64,000 bases of DNA from Methanobacterium formicicum DSM 3637 (GCF_000302455.1 NZ_AMPO01000001.1:437001-501000), one strand, 5' to 3'. Positions 37,498 to 47,549 are shown, numbered from the stretch's first letter. The notes: a model not told the origin generated them from the letters alone. A program made the numbers and translations.

Positions 37498-38391
37498 TTA
37501 ATTAGTCAAATATTTCAAACCTGATACTTGGTTTAAAATATCGGTTTTAGTTAAAATTCCAACTGGTTTGTCCTTTTCATCAGTGATAATAAGACGCCCA
37601 ATTTTGTTTTTATTCATAATTTGAATGGCTTCTGCTATCATCACATCTTGTTTAACTGTTATAATGTACTTGGACATCAGATTGGTTATGTTAAGATCAG
37701 TTTCTTCATTGGCAATGGCCTTAGTAATGTCAATGAGGGTTAACATTCCCATAACATTATCATTTTCAACTACAGGGGCTCCATCTATTCCATTATTCGA
37801 TAGAATCCATGCTGCTTCTTTAATATTCATATCTCGATCCAGTGTTATGAGATCCTGGCTGGCTATTTCCAGCACGGATTTATGGGGTATGCTTCGTATA
37901 TCTTTAACATCTAGGAGTAAAACACCATCCATATCGTCCCTTCCAACAATAATCCCATTCACCACAAGTTTATTCACGGGACTGGGGCCTACTCTTACTT
38001 TATCTCCAAGGGCAAGCTGCTTGATATCTCCCATGACCGTTATAGTTGCTTCACAATCTCCCGGTTGGGGTAGGCTGGTGAATTCTATCCTGGTGACAGT
38101 TATATTTTCAACCAGTTTATCTTTTTTAAATAAAGGTACAGTTTCTTCTTCATCAGCAGTACTAAGATTTAAAGCATGATATGCGTCTAATGTTGGTTTA
38201 TATCCTCCTCTAGGGCCTGGAACGCCTTTCACGATCCCCATGCTTCTTAAGGATTGCATCTGATTTCGTATGGTTCCAGGGTTTCGGTTCATAATCGATG
38301 CAATGTTTTCTCCTTTAATGGGCATGTAATTTGATTTACTATACAGATCAATCAAAACCTGCAATATTTCTTTTTGGACGGTTGTGAGCAA
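37498..38391 (-). CDS. HTH regulator with two CBS domains
   Basis: 297 residues. A winged helix-turn-helix occupies about 1-70 (KGENIASIMNRNPGTIRNQM). An intermediate domain of about 100 residues follows (GDCEATITVMGDIKQLALGD). Two CBS motifs span about 170-290, the last being KIGRLIITDEKDKPVGILTK. CBS pairs bind adenine nucleotides, so an energy-responsive repressor is plausible. The start is TTG after AGAAGGTGT. It is monocistronic with unknown targets. Confidence 0.87.
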   Translation of the reverse strand: MLTTVQKEILQVLIDLYSKSNYMPIKGENIASIMNRNPGTIRNQMQSLRSMGIVKGVPGPRGGYKPTLDAYHALNLSTADEEETVPLFKKDKLVENITVTRIEFTSLPQPGDCEATITVMGDIKQLALGDKVRVGPSPVNKLVVNGIIVGRDDMDGVLLLDVKDIRSIPHKSVLEIASQDLITLDRDMNIKEAAWILSNNGIDGAPVVENDNVMGMLTLIDITKAIANEETDLNITNLMSKYIITVKQDVMIAEAIQIMNKNKIGRLIITDEKDKPVGILTKTDILNQVSGLKYLTN

Positions 38392-38599
38392 TATAACACC
38401 TTCTGATTGATTATTATCGTTATCATGAATAATAATACTGGCTTTGTTTAGGATATAACTTATGCTATCTATGGTATATAAACCGAATCCAATATGGTGA
38501 AATCCTATTTTTTTAATATTTCCGTAATGGATTGATATTTTTTATTATATTATTAAACGCGGAAGATTAAAACATGTTGAAAAAATAAAAAAATGGTGT

Positions 38600-38634
38600 G
38601 TTTAGAATAGATCAGGTTATGATCTCTTCTAAAC
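38600..38634 (-). terminator. Stem-loop terminator overlapping the purP stop codon
   Basis: Arms of 15 bases (GTTTAGAATAGATCA at 38600-38614 and TGATCTCTTCTAAAC at 38620-38634) pair with one mismatch across a 5-base loop. On the purP strand the stem contains the last codons and the TGA, and is followed by a run rich in T. Confidence 0.75.
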
Positions 38635-39703
38635 GATTTTCTTTGATTCCATTCTTGATTTCTCTGGCCATTCTGCGGCCCATACTCATAGGTTCGCCAT
38701 GTTTGAGGTAGCTGTAAGGAGATCCATCCATGAATGTATTGGTTCCTCCATCTGATCTGGCACTCATTTCAAAGACCACTACTTCCAGATTGTCGGTTAC
38801 CAGAGTCTGCATACAGAATGGGCCGTTAAATCCTGGTGGTACCAGTTTTTTAGCTTTTTCAACGATTTTATCTCCTATGTCAAATACCTGTGGCAGTAGT
38901 GATTCTCTCATAACTACCGGGTGGTTACCAGTTATCACGTAGGATGGGCTGGTATTGATATCCAGCTGGTCTTTGGCAGGAACCCTGGTTAAGCCGTCAA
39001 TGGTTGATTCGTATCTGCTGTCCATTCCCATTACTTCTACTTCATCGTTTAATCCAGAGTAGAAGTAATGGACACAGTAGTTACATCCTAATACGTATTC
39101 TTCGATGTGAGCATCTTTAATGTCTGTTTCTTCGATCCAGTTCCTTTGGATCATGGCGTCAATTTTTTGGTCGAATTCTTCTGGTGAACTGGCAACGAAG
39201 TATCCCTTTCCACCTCTTGCTCCAGGGAACTTCACCATCACGGTGCCCTCAATTTCACTGGGGTTATTTATTTTTTGGGGGATTCGGATTCCTGATTCAA
39301 CCATAAGTTTCCTTTCTAAATCCCGTTCAGCTTCCCATCGTAATATGTCCCTGTTTCCAAACATGGGGACGTTAAAAATAGTTTCAATGTTGTCCAGCCC
39401 AGCATACGCCACAAAAGATCCGTGTGGGAATACTATGCTGTTCATATCCCTTAATTCCTGCTGAACTTCCTCATTAACTATGTCACTAAATTTATCAACA
39501 ATGATGTATTCATCGGCACTATTGAACCGTTGGTAGGGAACTTCCCTCCCTTTTTCACAAACCACTGCCGTCCTGAATCCTTCCTTTTTCGCTCCCTGAA
39601 ACATATGCAGGGACGAATGACTTCCTAAAGTTGCAATAGTTATGTCTTCCTTATCATACCCATCCAAAACGTCCAGAATCTTCTGCCGGTCTATTTTACT
39701 CAT
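38612..39703 (-). CDS. purP: PurP, formate-dependent AICAR formyltransferase (FAICAR synthetase)
   Basis: A 363-residue ATP-grasp enzyme of archaeal purine synthesis that converts AICAR, formate and ATP into FAICAR. The N terminus ATLGSHSSLHMFQGAKKEGF and the ATP-grasp stretch MVKFPGARGGKGYFVASS are diagnostic, and the end includes FEMSARSDGGTNTFM. Length is typical. GGAGGG precedes the ATG. It lies next to the formate-metabolism block, fitting its use of free formate. Confidence 0.95.
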   Translation of the reverse strand: MSKIDRQKILDVLDGYDKEDITIATLGSHSSLHMFQGAKKEGFRTAVVCEKGREVPYQRFNSADEYIIVDKFSDIVNEEVQQELRDMNSIVFPHGSFVAYAGLDNIETIFNVPMFGNRDILRWEAERDLERKLMVESGIRIPQKINNPSEIEGTVMVKFPGARGGKGYFVASSPEEFDQKIDAMIQRNWIEETDIKDAHIEEYVLGCNYCVHYFYSGLNDEVEVMGMDSRYESTIDGLTRVPAKDQLDINTSPSYVITGNHPVVMRESLLPQVFDIGDKIVEKAKKLVPPGFNGPFCMQTLVTDNLEVVVFEMSARSDGGTNTFMDGSPYSYLKHGEPMSMGRRMAREIKNGIKENRLEEIIT

Positions 39704-40054
<351 letters not shown>

Positions 40055-40579
40055 TTATCCTTCAACTAAAACCTTCAATTTACCATCATAAAGGTCTATT
40101 ATAAGTCCATGAATGGGGACATCGTCTGGAATAAATGGTGATTCCTTGATTTTTTCCACCACTACCATTACATTTTCCTCTTCACTGTCAATTGCCCCTA
40201 TCCATTCTTTAAGATTAACTTCAGAAAGTGCTTTTTCATCCACACCCCTGGATTTCATGTTTGCTTCCAATTTTTCAGGGTCTACGTTTGCCATCCCGCA
40301 CTCGTAATGTCCCACCACCATGACTTCCTCAGCACCAAGAGCGTATATTGCTGCTGCAACGGATCTTATGACATCCCTATCCACAGCGGCATTACCTGCG
40401 TTTTTGATTATTTTGGCATCACCTCGTTCAATCCCCATGGCAGGTTCTAAAAACCCGGTAAGACGGGTGTCCATACAAGTTACAATGGCCAGTTTCTTTT
40501 GGGGCATGTGGCTCATTTTTTTAGGTTCAAAATCCTTAACAAAATCTTCATTGGCTTTCAATACTTCATCAAGCATCAT
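40055..40579 (-). CDS. cab: Beta-class carbonic anhydrase (Cab type)
   Basis: About 174 residues, the short plant/Cab-type fold. Zinc ligands are in the motifs CMDTRL and GHYECGM, matching Cab of Methanothermobacter. It interconverts CO2 and bicarbonate, likely feeding CO2 to formylmethanofuran formation or carboxylases. ATG at 40579 follows GGTGAT; a further in-frame ATG four codons upstream overlaps that site. It is downstream of mvhD-fdhB2 on the same strand with a 114-base gap. Confidence 0.93.
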   Translation of the reverse strand: MMLDEVLKANEDFVKDFEPKKMSHMPQKKLAIVTCMDTRLTGFLEPAMGIERGDAKIIKNAGNAAVDRDVIRSVAAAIYALGAEEVMVVGHYECGMANVDPEKLEANMKSRGVDEKALSEVNLKEWIGAIDSEEENVMVVVEKIKESPFIPDDVPIHGLIIDLYDGKLKVLVEG

Positions 40580-40693
40580 TTTTATCACCATAGATAAGCA
40601 ATTATCAAGTCAGAGATTACTCTATCAGAGATTATCATCTAAATATCCTAAATTCTTCAAATAATCAAAGAAAAAATATTAGGGAGGTTATTT

Positions 40694-41893
40694 TTATTCC
40701 TCACTGGGTTCTTTGTTTATCACTGAAAGAGGGGGTTTTTGTTCCAGATCATATCCAGGGTGGTATTTAAAGACATCCTGTAATTCTACATTTATCTTAT
40801 GGAAGATCCGGGCCAGCGGAATCTCAGCTGGGCATACTTCTTCGCACTGTCCACAGTTGGTACAGGAATCTACCATATGCAACATTCTCACAAAGTGGAA
40901 CATTGGTGATGGGGGAATTTCTCCCTTAGGCACCCAGTTAACAGATTCGGACTCAATGGAACATTCTCTACAGAAACAGATCGGACAAGCTTCTCTGCAA
41001 CCGTAACATTTAATACACTTGTCAAATTCATCCAGGTACTGATCCAAGTTCATTAACTCGTTACTTTCTTCAAAATGCCGGGTCTGCCATTTATTAGCTA
41101 GATTAACCATTGCTTTGTCAATTTTGTTGCGTATCTCAATACCTTTGGGGACAGGATCTGTCACCTTTAAGATGTTTGCTTTAATAGCTTTATCCAAGAT
41201 TTCTGCACCTTTTTCAGAAAATACTTCTACGAATGTGGCTTTACCTGAATTTGGTCCGATTACTCCCCAGTTACCCATGGCTAGGTCTGCCATTTTTGGT
41301 ATGTTGGTTTCACATCTTCGGCAGTTGGTTCTTCGCCCGTATCCTGCGTTTTCAAGTTCATCAATACTGATCTCTTGCTCCTCGTCATCTGCGGTTTCAA
41401 TTACCAGGTTTCCTTTGGCAATTTCTTCTTTTACCACTGTGTCGGGGTTGATTTTGTAGAATTTTTCAATCATTTCACGTGCCTGAACTGGGGGTAAGGT
41501 TCCTCCACAGTTAATTCCAATCATTATCACATTATCTTGGTTTATCTGTTTCCTTTTCATAAGTTCCACAATGGTCATGGCGTCGCAGGGTTTGGTGGTG
41601 ACGGCTATTTTCATCTCATTGGCACCATCAAGATATTTATGAAGGACTTTGGACATGTTCAGTGTTCCGCAGTGGAGGGATCCTGCTGATTCTATGACTT
41701 TTTCTGGGTCGGTTATCAGTGTGGGGACGGCATCGTATAGATCAGCACCTTTTTTAACGGCGAGAACTGCGTCTACTATGCATTCTTCCAGTAAAAATTT
41801 AAGAATGGATGTTACTGCTCCTCCACATTCTCCACTGGCTGCGATTTCTTCATCAGGGGATAAAGCATAATACATATCGTTTATTTGAACCAT
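40694..41893 (-). CDS. fdhB2: F420-binding FdhB/FrhB-family subunit, second copy
   Basis: 399 residues, about three-quarters identical by eye to the FdhB of the fdhCAB operon. It has the FrhB-type F420/FAD domain (GECGGAVTSILKFLLEE; NAGYGRRTNCRRCETNIP) and two C-terminal iron-sulfur motifs, CIKCYGCREACPICFCREC and CTNCGQCEEVCP. No catalytic FdhA partner follows. Instead it is coupled to mvhD with a 4-base gap, suggesting F420 electron transfer to heterodisulfide reductase. GGGTGATCC precedes the ATG. Confidence 0.88.
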   Translation of the reverse strand: MVQINDMYYALSPDEEIAASGECGGAVTSILKFLLEECIVDAVLAVKKGADLYDAVPTLITDPEKVIESAGSLHCGTLNMSKVLHKYLDGANEMKIAVTTKPCDAMTIVELMKRKQINQDNVIMIGINCGGTLPPVQAREMIEKFYKINPDTVVKEEIAKGNLVIETADDEEQEISIDELENAGYGRRTNCRRCETNIPKMADLAMGNWGVIGPNSGKATFVEVFSEKGAEILDKAIKANILKVTDPVPKGIEIRNKIDKAMVNLANKWQTRHFEESNELMNLDQYLDEFDKCIKCYGCREACPICFCRECSIESESVNWVPKGEIPPSPMFHFVRMLHMVDSCTNCGQCEEVCPAEIPLARIFHKINVELQDVFKYHPGYDLEQKPPLSVINKEPSEE

Positions 41894-41897
41894 TGGA

Positions 41898-42323
41898 TCA
41901 CCCTATTTCTGCTTTATTTTTTCTCCAGGAGAATGGGCCAAGTTCTTTGACCTGATCACTTATCATCTTCATTGTTTTGGCAAATTTCTCACCCTCTGAA
42001 GCAGATATCCAGTCGAGATGGAATCTTCCTTCTTCAAAGCCAAGGGTTTTCATAACAGTTTTAAGGGCTGTTATGCGTCGGTCACACGCGAAGTTTCCTC
42101 TATCGTAGTGACAGTCTCCAAAGTGACATCCGGCGACCATTACTCCATCAGCCCCTTCATCAAATGCTTTCAAAACAAAAAGGGGATTTATTCTACCTGA
42201 ACACATTACTCTGATTATGCGAACGTTTGGAGGATATTGCATCCTTGCTGTACCTGCAGTGTCTGCTCCACCATAGGAACACCAATTACAACAGAAAACT
42301 ATTATTTTGGGGGTCCATTCCAT
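41898..42323 (-). CDS. mvhD: MvhD, [2Fe-2S] subunit linking to heterodisulfide reductase
   Basis: About 141 residues: KIIVFCCNWCSYGGADTAG, then RVMCSGRINPLFVLKAF, and GCHFGDCHY are the conserved Cys motifs of the MvhD/VhuD delta subunit. It passes electrons from hydrogenase or formate dehydrogenase to HdrA in flavin-based bifurcation. The usual mvhG/mvhA neighbours are absent here and the partner is fdhB2. The ATG at 42323 follows AGGAGATG; an upstream in-frame start would add 13 residues. Confidence 0.93.
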   Translation of the reverse strand: MEWTPKIIVFCCNWCSYGGADTAGTARMQYPPNVRIIRVMCSGRINPLFVLKAFDEGADGVMVAGCHFGDCHYDRGNFACDRRITALKTVMKTLGFEEGRFHLDWISASEGEKFAKTMKMISDQVKELGPFSWRKNKAEIG

Positions 42324-42578
42324 ATGAGCATCTCCTTTTTTTTTATGGTAATTATTTTTCATTATCCCAAATTATTCAATAATCATAAATTCCAAACTCA
42401 TTATAAATTAATAACAAACCACATTTTGTATTCTCTTAGATTATAGTGGGGGGATGATGTTCTTACCTGACTCTAATTTTTTTTAAAATTCTGGTGATTT
42501 ATTGAACGACTATTACTTAGGTCAGAATTAAAGAATTACAAAAGGGTTTGTTATATCTTGTAGCAAAGCTTCAAGATC

Positions 42579-42609
42579 GTGATATGTGACCTATCTGTGA
42601 TCACTGTGA
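42579..42609 (-). promoter_or_regulatory. TGTGA direct-repeat cluster upstream of mvhD
   Basis: TGTGA at 42585, 42596 and 42605 with CGTGAT at 42579, spaced roughly one helical turn, and an embedded palindrome GTGATCAC. It lies about 265 bases upstream of mvhD, in the 371-base spacer after fdhB. TTTATAAT (minus strand, about 42400) is a possible TATA box nearer the gene. Confidence 0.35.
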
Positions 42610-42659
42610 CTTTTTGTATGATTTTGTGAACGTTAGGGTTTATTATTAAATATATAAAA

Positions 42660-42680
42660 AAGGTGGGATGTCCCCACCTT
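42660..42680 (-). terminator. Hairpin terminator of the fdhCAB operon
   Basis: AAGGTGGG (42660-42667) and CCCACCTT (42673-42680) pair perfectly around ATGTC. On the minus strand it starts 15 bases after the fdhB stop and is followed by TTTTTTATATATTT, the form of an intrinsic terminator. Confidence 0.8.
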
Positions 42681-42694
42681 GAGTTTTTCACGGT

Positions 42695-43891
42695 TTATTT
42701 TCCAGGTGCTGGGAAATAAGACAGCGGTGGCATTTTATCATCCATTCCCCTGGTGAAACCATAGGTTTCCTGCATTTTGAGGTTGATTTCATGCCAGATT
42801 TTTGCCAGAGGTATTTCAGCTGGGCATACTTCCTCGCACTGTCCACAGTTAGTACAGGATTCTACCATGTGAATTAACCTTTCCATATGGAACATTGGTG
42901 ATGGTGGGAGTTCTTTACTCAGCCAATCTGGACCATTATTAGACTCTAGACAGCAGTTTTCACAGTAACAGATTGGACAGGATTCCCTGCAACCGTAGCA
43001 CTTGATACATTTGTCAAATTCATCCATGTACTGGGCCATAGTGGTAAATATTTCGCCTCTGGTTTCGTCGAAATCTTTGGCTTGCCATTTACCGGCTAAT
43101 TTTGCCATGATCTTGTCGATGTTGGCTCGTATTTCAACACCCTTAGGTATTGGTTCCTGGGTGTTGAGAGCTCCGGATTCTATGGCTTTGTCAAGAGCAT
43201 CGGCTCCTTTTTCGGAGAATACTTCTACAAAGGTTGCTTTGCCTGCCAATGGTCCGATTACTCCCCAGTTACCCAGTGCAAGATCAGCCATACTTGGTAT
43301 GTTGATTTCACATCTTCGGCAGTTGGTTCTTCGACCGTATCCAGCGTTTTCCAGTTCGTCGATACTTATTTCCTGTTCTTCGTTGTCTTTGGTTTCAATG
43401 ATCAATTTTCCTTTGGCAATTTCTTCTTTTACCACTTCATCTGGGTCAGTTTCGTAGAATTTTTCGATCATCTGTCGGGCTTTAACTGGAGGCATGGTTC
43501 CTCCGCAGTTAACCCCTACCATGAGAATGTTGTCGCCGTCCACTTCTTCCCGTTTAATCAATTCTACCAGAGTCATGGCGTCGCAGGGTTTGGTGGTGAC
43601 GGCTATTTTCATGTCTTTGGCACCGTCCAAGTATTTTCCCACTATTTTTGCCATGTTTAGGGTTCCACAGTGGAGGGATCCTGCTGATTCTATGATTTTT
43701 TCTGGGTCGGTTATCAGTGTGGGTACAGCGTCATATAGATCTGAACCTTTTTTAACGGCAAGGACTGCATCAACTACGCCTTCTTCTAAAAGGAACTTTA
43801 AAATTGTGGTAACTGCCCCACCACATTCGCCGTTGGTAGCTATTTCATCGTCTGAACCCCATGCATAATACATATCGCCTATTTGAACCAT
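42695..43891 (-). CDS. fdhB: Formate dehydrogenase beta subunit
   Basis: About 398 residues with FrhB-type F420/FAD domain and C-terminal clusters CIKCYGCRESCPICYCENC and CTNCGQCEEVCP. It reduces F420 with electrons from FdhA. The ATG at 43891 is five bases after the fdhA stop and follows GGAGTGAT, which includes that stop codon, so translation is coupled. A GTG three codons earlier is less likely. It is the last gene of fdhCAB. Confidence 0.95.
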   Translation of the reverse strand: MVQIGDMYYAWGSDDEIATNGECGGAVTTILKFLLEEGVVDAVLAVKKGSDLYDAVPTLITDPEKIIESAGSLHCGTLNMAKIVGKYLDGAKDMKIAVTTKPCDAMTLVELIKREEVDGDNILMVGVNCGGTMPPVKARQMIEKFYETDPDEVVKEEIAKGKLIIETKDNEEQEISIDELENAGYGRRTNCRRCEINIPSMADLALGNWGVIGPLAGKATFVEVFSEKGADALDKAIESGALNTQEPIPKGVEIRANIDKIMAKLAGKWQAKDFDETRGEIFTTMAQYMDEFDKCIKCYGCRESCPICYCENCCLESNNGPDWLSKELPPSPMFHMERLIHMVESCTNCGQCEEVCPAEIPLAKIWHEINLKMQETYGFTRGMDDKMPPLSYFPAPGK

Positions 43892-43896
43892 TTGAA

Positions 43897-45948
43897 TCAC
43901 TCCAGTTTTTCAATGCTTGCAGCAGAAACTTTTAGTTCGGGCATCTTAGCGAATGGGTCCAGTGCATCACCACTGGTGAGCATGTTAGCAGCACATTCAG
44001 CGAAGTGGAATGGTATGAATACAGTTCCGGGGATGATGTCGGAAGTGACTTTGGCTGGCACTTCTATTTCGCCACGTCGGGTTTTAACTTTAACCATTTC
44101 TTTATTCTTAATACCGAGTTTAGCTGCGTCTTCTGGGTTAATTTCAACAAAACCAGTTGGAACTTCACGGTCCAGGGTAGTTGATCTTCGTGTCATACTG
44201 CCAGTGTGCCAGTGGAACAGCATACGTCCAGTGGTGAGTATGAATGGGTACTCATCATCCGGGTTTTCAGCTGGTGGTTTAAATTCGATGGCTTTGAATA
44301 CTCCAAGACCATCAGGGGTCGCGAATTTTTCTGCGTGGAGTATGGGAGTTCCAGGGTGTTCTTCGTCAGGGCAAGGCCAATGTAGTGCTTCTGGTTTGGA
44401 TAGTCTTTCCGGGTTCATACCAGCATACTGTGGAGTTACTGATCGCACTTCTTCAAAGATATCCTCTGCGCTGGTGAACTTGAACAGGTCTGATCCCATT
44501 CTGGTAGCTATGTCGGAAACTATTTCCCAGTCATCTCTTGTTTCACCGGGTCCGTCTACGGCTTTTCTAATGTACTGCACTCTTCTTTCGGTGCTGGTGA
44601 ATGTTCCATCCTTTTCGGCCCATGAAAATGCAGGTAATACTACATCCGCTAGGGCAGCAGTTTCAGTTAAGAATATATCCTGTACCACTAAGAAATCCAG
44701 GTTGTTTAAAGCAGCTTCAACGTGTTGCTGGTCTGGGTCGGATATCATAGGGTTTTCACCCATAATGTACATGCCTGTAATATCACCATCGTGGGCTGCG
44801 TGCATCATTTCCACTACAGTAAGACCTGGTGCACATGATAAATCACCGCATCCCCATGATGTTTGCATTTTTTCTCCCAGTTCCTCGTTAATAACAGCCT
44901 GATATCCAGGGTATACTACTGGAAGTGCTCCCATATCACATGCTCCTTGCACATTGTTTTGACCTCGCAGAGGGTTAACTCCAGTACCAGGCCGACCAAT
45001 GTTACCGGTTAGCATAGACAGGTTGGAAGTGGACATAACGTTCTCGGTACCAACTGTGTGTTGGGTTATACCCATTGAGAATAATAGGGCGGCACTGTCT
45101 GCTTTGGCGTACATTAGTGCGGCCTCTCGGATAAGATCAGCAGGAACTCCAGTTATTTTTTCAGCTTCTTCTGGCGGATATTTTTTAACCATTTCCTTAA
45201 GTTCTTCATATCCAGTAGTTCGGTTTTTCACAAACTCTTTATCTTCCAATCCTTCGGCAATAATCACATTCATCATGGAATTCAGTAAAGCCACGTCTGT
45301 ACCGGATTGGAATGGTATGTAAAGGTCAGCTTGCTTGGCAGATGGTGTAAATCTGGGGTCTGCCACTATGATTTTTGCACCTTTTTCTTTGGCTTGTAAT
45401 ACCCTTCTCCACATTAGTGGGTGTTGTTCAAGGGTGTTGGTTCCAATTAGAAACACCACATCAGCATGAGCACAGCTTTCCAATGAGTTGGTCATGGCTC
45501 CTGATCCGAAGGTCTGGGCCAGTCCAGCAACTGAAGGACCGTGACACAGTCTTGCACAGTGGTCTACGTTGTTGGTTCCAACTACGGTTCGCACAAACTT
45601 CTGGAACGCGTAATTATCTTCGTTTGTACATCTGGCTGAAGATAGGAAAGCCAACTGTTCAGCATTTGCTTCTTTCATTTCAGTTAATTTGGATGCAACC
45701 AGATCAAGTGCTTCATCCCATGTTGCTTCAACAAATTCCCCACCTTTTTTAATTAAAGGGGTGGTTAACCTGTCTTCTCGGTGGACAAACTCGTAAGAAA
45801 AGTTACCCTTCGGACATAGTTTTCCTTCATTCACTGGGTTTCTTTTCCATGGTTCCACACCTTTTAGTTTGCCATTGACACTTACCAGGTTAAATCCACA
45901 TCCACATCCACAGTAGGGACATGTGGTTGGTGTGTATTGAATATTCAT
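43897..45948 (-). CDS. fdhA: Formate dehydrogenase catalytic alpha subunit
   Basis: About 683 residues, a molybdopterin oxidoreductase. The N-terminal [4Fe-4S] motif is CPYCGCGCGFNL plus KLCPKGN. In DHCARLCHGPSVAG the metal-ligating position is Cys, where some enzymes have selenocysteine (as in E. coli FdhF). The C-terminal molydopterin-binding domain includes TRRSTTLDREVPTGFVEI. It oxidises formate to CO2 and passes electrons to FdhB. The ATG at 45948 follows GAGGAGGAAGAAA; the frame extends 20 codons upstream without a good ribosome-binding site. Confidence 0.96.
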   Translation of the reverse strand: MNIQYTPTTCPYCGCGCGFNLVSVNGKLKGVEPWKRNPVNEGKLCPKGNFSYEFVHREDRLTTPLIKKGGEFVEATWDEALDLVASKLTEMKEANAEQLAFLSSARCTNEDNYAFQKFVRTVVGTNNVDHCARLCHGPSVAGLAQTFGSGAMTNSLESCAHADVVFLIGTNTLEQHPLMWRRVLQAKEKGAKIIVADPRFTPSAKQADLYIPFQSGTDVALLNSMMNVIIAEGLEDKEFVKNRTTGYEELKEMVKKYPPEEAEKITGVPADLIREAALMYAKADSAALLFSMGITQHTVGTENVMSTSNLSMLTGNIGRPGTGVNPLRGQNNVQGACDMGALPVVYPGYQAVINEELGEKMQTSWGCGDLSCAPGLTVVEMMHAAHDGDITGMYIMGENPMISDPDQQHVEAALNNLDFLVVQDIFLTETAALADVVLPAFSWAEKDGTFTSTERRVQYIRKAVDGPGETRDDWEIVSDIATRMGSDLFKFTSAEDIFEEVRSVTPQYAGMNPERLSKPEALHWPCPDEEHPGTPILHAEKFATPDGLGVFKAIEFKPPAENPDDEYPFILTTGRMLFHWHTGSMTRRSTTLDREVPTGFVEINPEDAAKLGIKNKEMVKVKTRRGEIEVPAKVTSDIIPGTVFIPFHFAECAANMLTSGDALDPFAKMPELKVSAASIEKLE

Positions 45949-46029
45949 TTTCTTCCTCCTCTCATCATATGAAAATATGATGTAACAATAACTTCCTTTC
46001 CTTTTCAATAACTTCCTTTCTTTTAAAAA

Positions 46030-46045
46030 TCATGAATATTCATGA
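46030..46045. promoter_or_regulatory. 16-bp palindrome upstream of fdhA
   Basis: TCATGAATATTCATGA is a perfect palindrome 82 bases upstream of fdhA, in the fdhC-fdhA gap. Related CATGAA-N2-TTCATG elements occur upstream of fdhC, so it is a candidate operator for an fdh regulator. Confidence 0.55.
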
Positions 46046-46073
46046 TGGTTACTGCTGATTTTAACTTATTTCT

Positions 46074-46085
46074 AGTGATATCACT
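46074..46085. promoter_or_regulatory. 12-bp palindrome in the fdhC-fdhA gap
   Basis: AGTGATATCACT, perfect, about 125 bases upstream of fdhA. The significance is unknown. Confidence 0.3.
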
Positions 46086-46229
46086 GAGTAATCTTTGTTT
46101 GCTATATGATCATTCATGATAGATTTTGGAATTTGGACAATCCCTTCTTTTTTCTAAAAATATATAAAAAAAGAAAAAAATGGAAAAGATTCCACAAATG
46201 CCATTTTGGTATGCAGCTACTTTCCCTAA

Positions 46230-47074
<845 letters not shown>

Positions 47075-47261
47075 AACCTCCTTTTAATAAACCTATTTAT
47101 TCAAACGATTACTTCAAATCGACTATTCTATTTATCCAAAGATATCATGATAAATGGATGGATTTGTGATCAATTTTCTCAAATTATACATGATTGTTCT
47201 ATGGGGTTTGGAAAAATTTCAAGATTCATCATTGTTTTTGAGTGAATTGATACCAATCTTC

Positions 47262-47275
47262 CATGAATGTTCATG
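47262..47275. promoter_or_regulatory. CATGAA-TG-TTCATG near-palindrome upstream of fdhC
   Basis: Perfect 6-base arms CATGAA/TTCATG around TG, about 196 bases upstream of fdhC and roughly 40 bases after a TATA-like box on the minus strand. It matches the motif upstream of fdhA. Confidence 0.5.
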
Positions 47276-47303
47276 ATATATGGGATATACGAAGTCTGAT
47301 TAT

Positions 47304-47549
47304 GGGTAATATAAAGTTTTGTTAATGAGATAATTTCGAAAGACTTATATCCGTTATGCAATTATTTGCATTTCAATTTATTAAACAATGAATATGGTGA
47401 ACTAGAACACGAATTAACTAATTAAGTGTCTTATTTGAATTATTTAAACGATTTTTAAGACTTATTTATAGATTTTAAAAATAAAAAAAGTTCATGAATG
47501 TTCCATTTTCACGGGTAATATAAATTTTTGTTAATGAGATAATTTCAAA
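47304..47549 (-). repeat. Duplicated promoter-like segment upstream of fdhC
   Basis: Two copies of about 37 bases, 47304-47340 and 47513-47549, differ at a few positions and lie 209 bases apart. Read on the minus strand each gives ATTATCTCATTAACAAAA then a TTTATATTACCC TATA region. Each is followed by GAACATTCATG (47494-47504, and 47263-47275 allowing one variant). Weaker similarity extends upstream for about 100 more bases (GAATTAACTRATTAA). This looks like a tandem promoter duplication. The 641-base fdhC-to-repeat-gene spacer otherwise holds no open frame. Confidence 0.6.

Noticed and set aside
42585..42609. CRP/FNR-type site
   Set aside because: The TGTGA units are direct, not inverted at the 6-base spacing of CRP sites, and methanogens lack typical CRP proteins; kept only as a generic repeat cluster.
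43883..44902. Long open frame (339 codons) on the plus strand opposite fdhA
   Set aside because: It lies wholly inside fdhA and fdhB coding DNA on the other strand, its product is Ser-rich low-complexity, and it has no ribosome-binding site. It is a shadow of the codon usage of fdhA.
45540..45590. Selenocysteine in FdhA
   Set aside because: The metal-ligand position in DHCARLCHGP is encoded by a Cys codon and no in-frame TGA is present.
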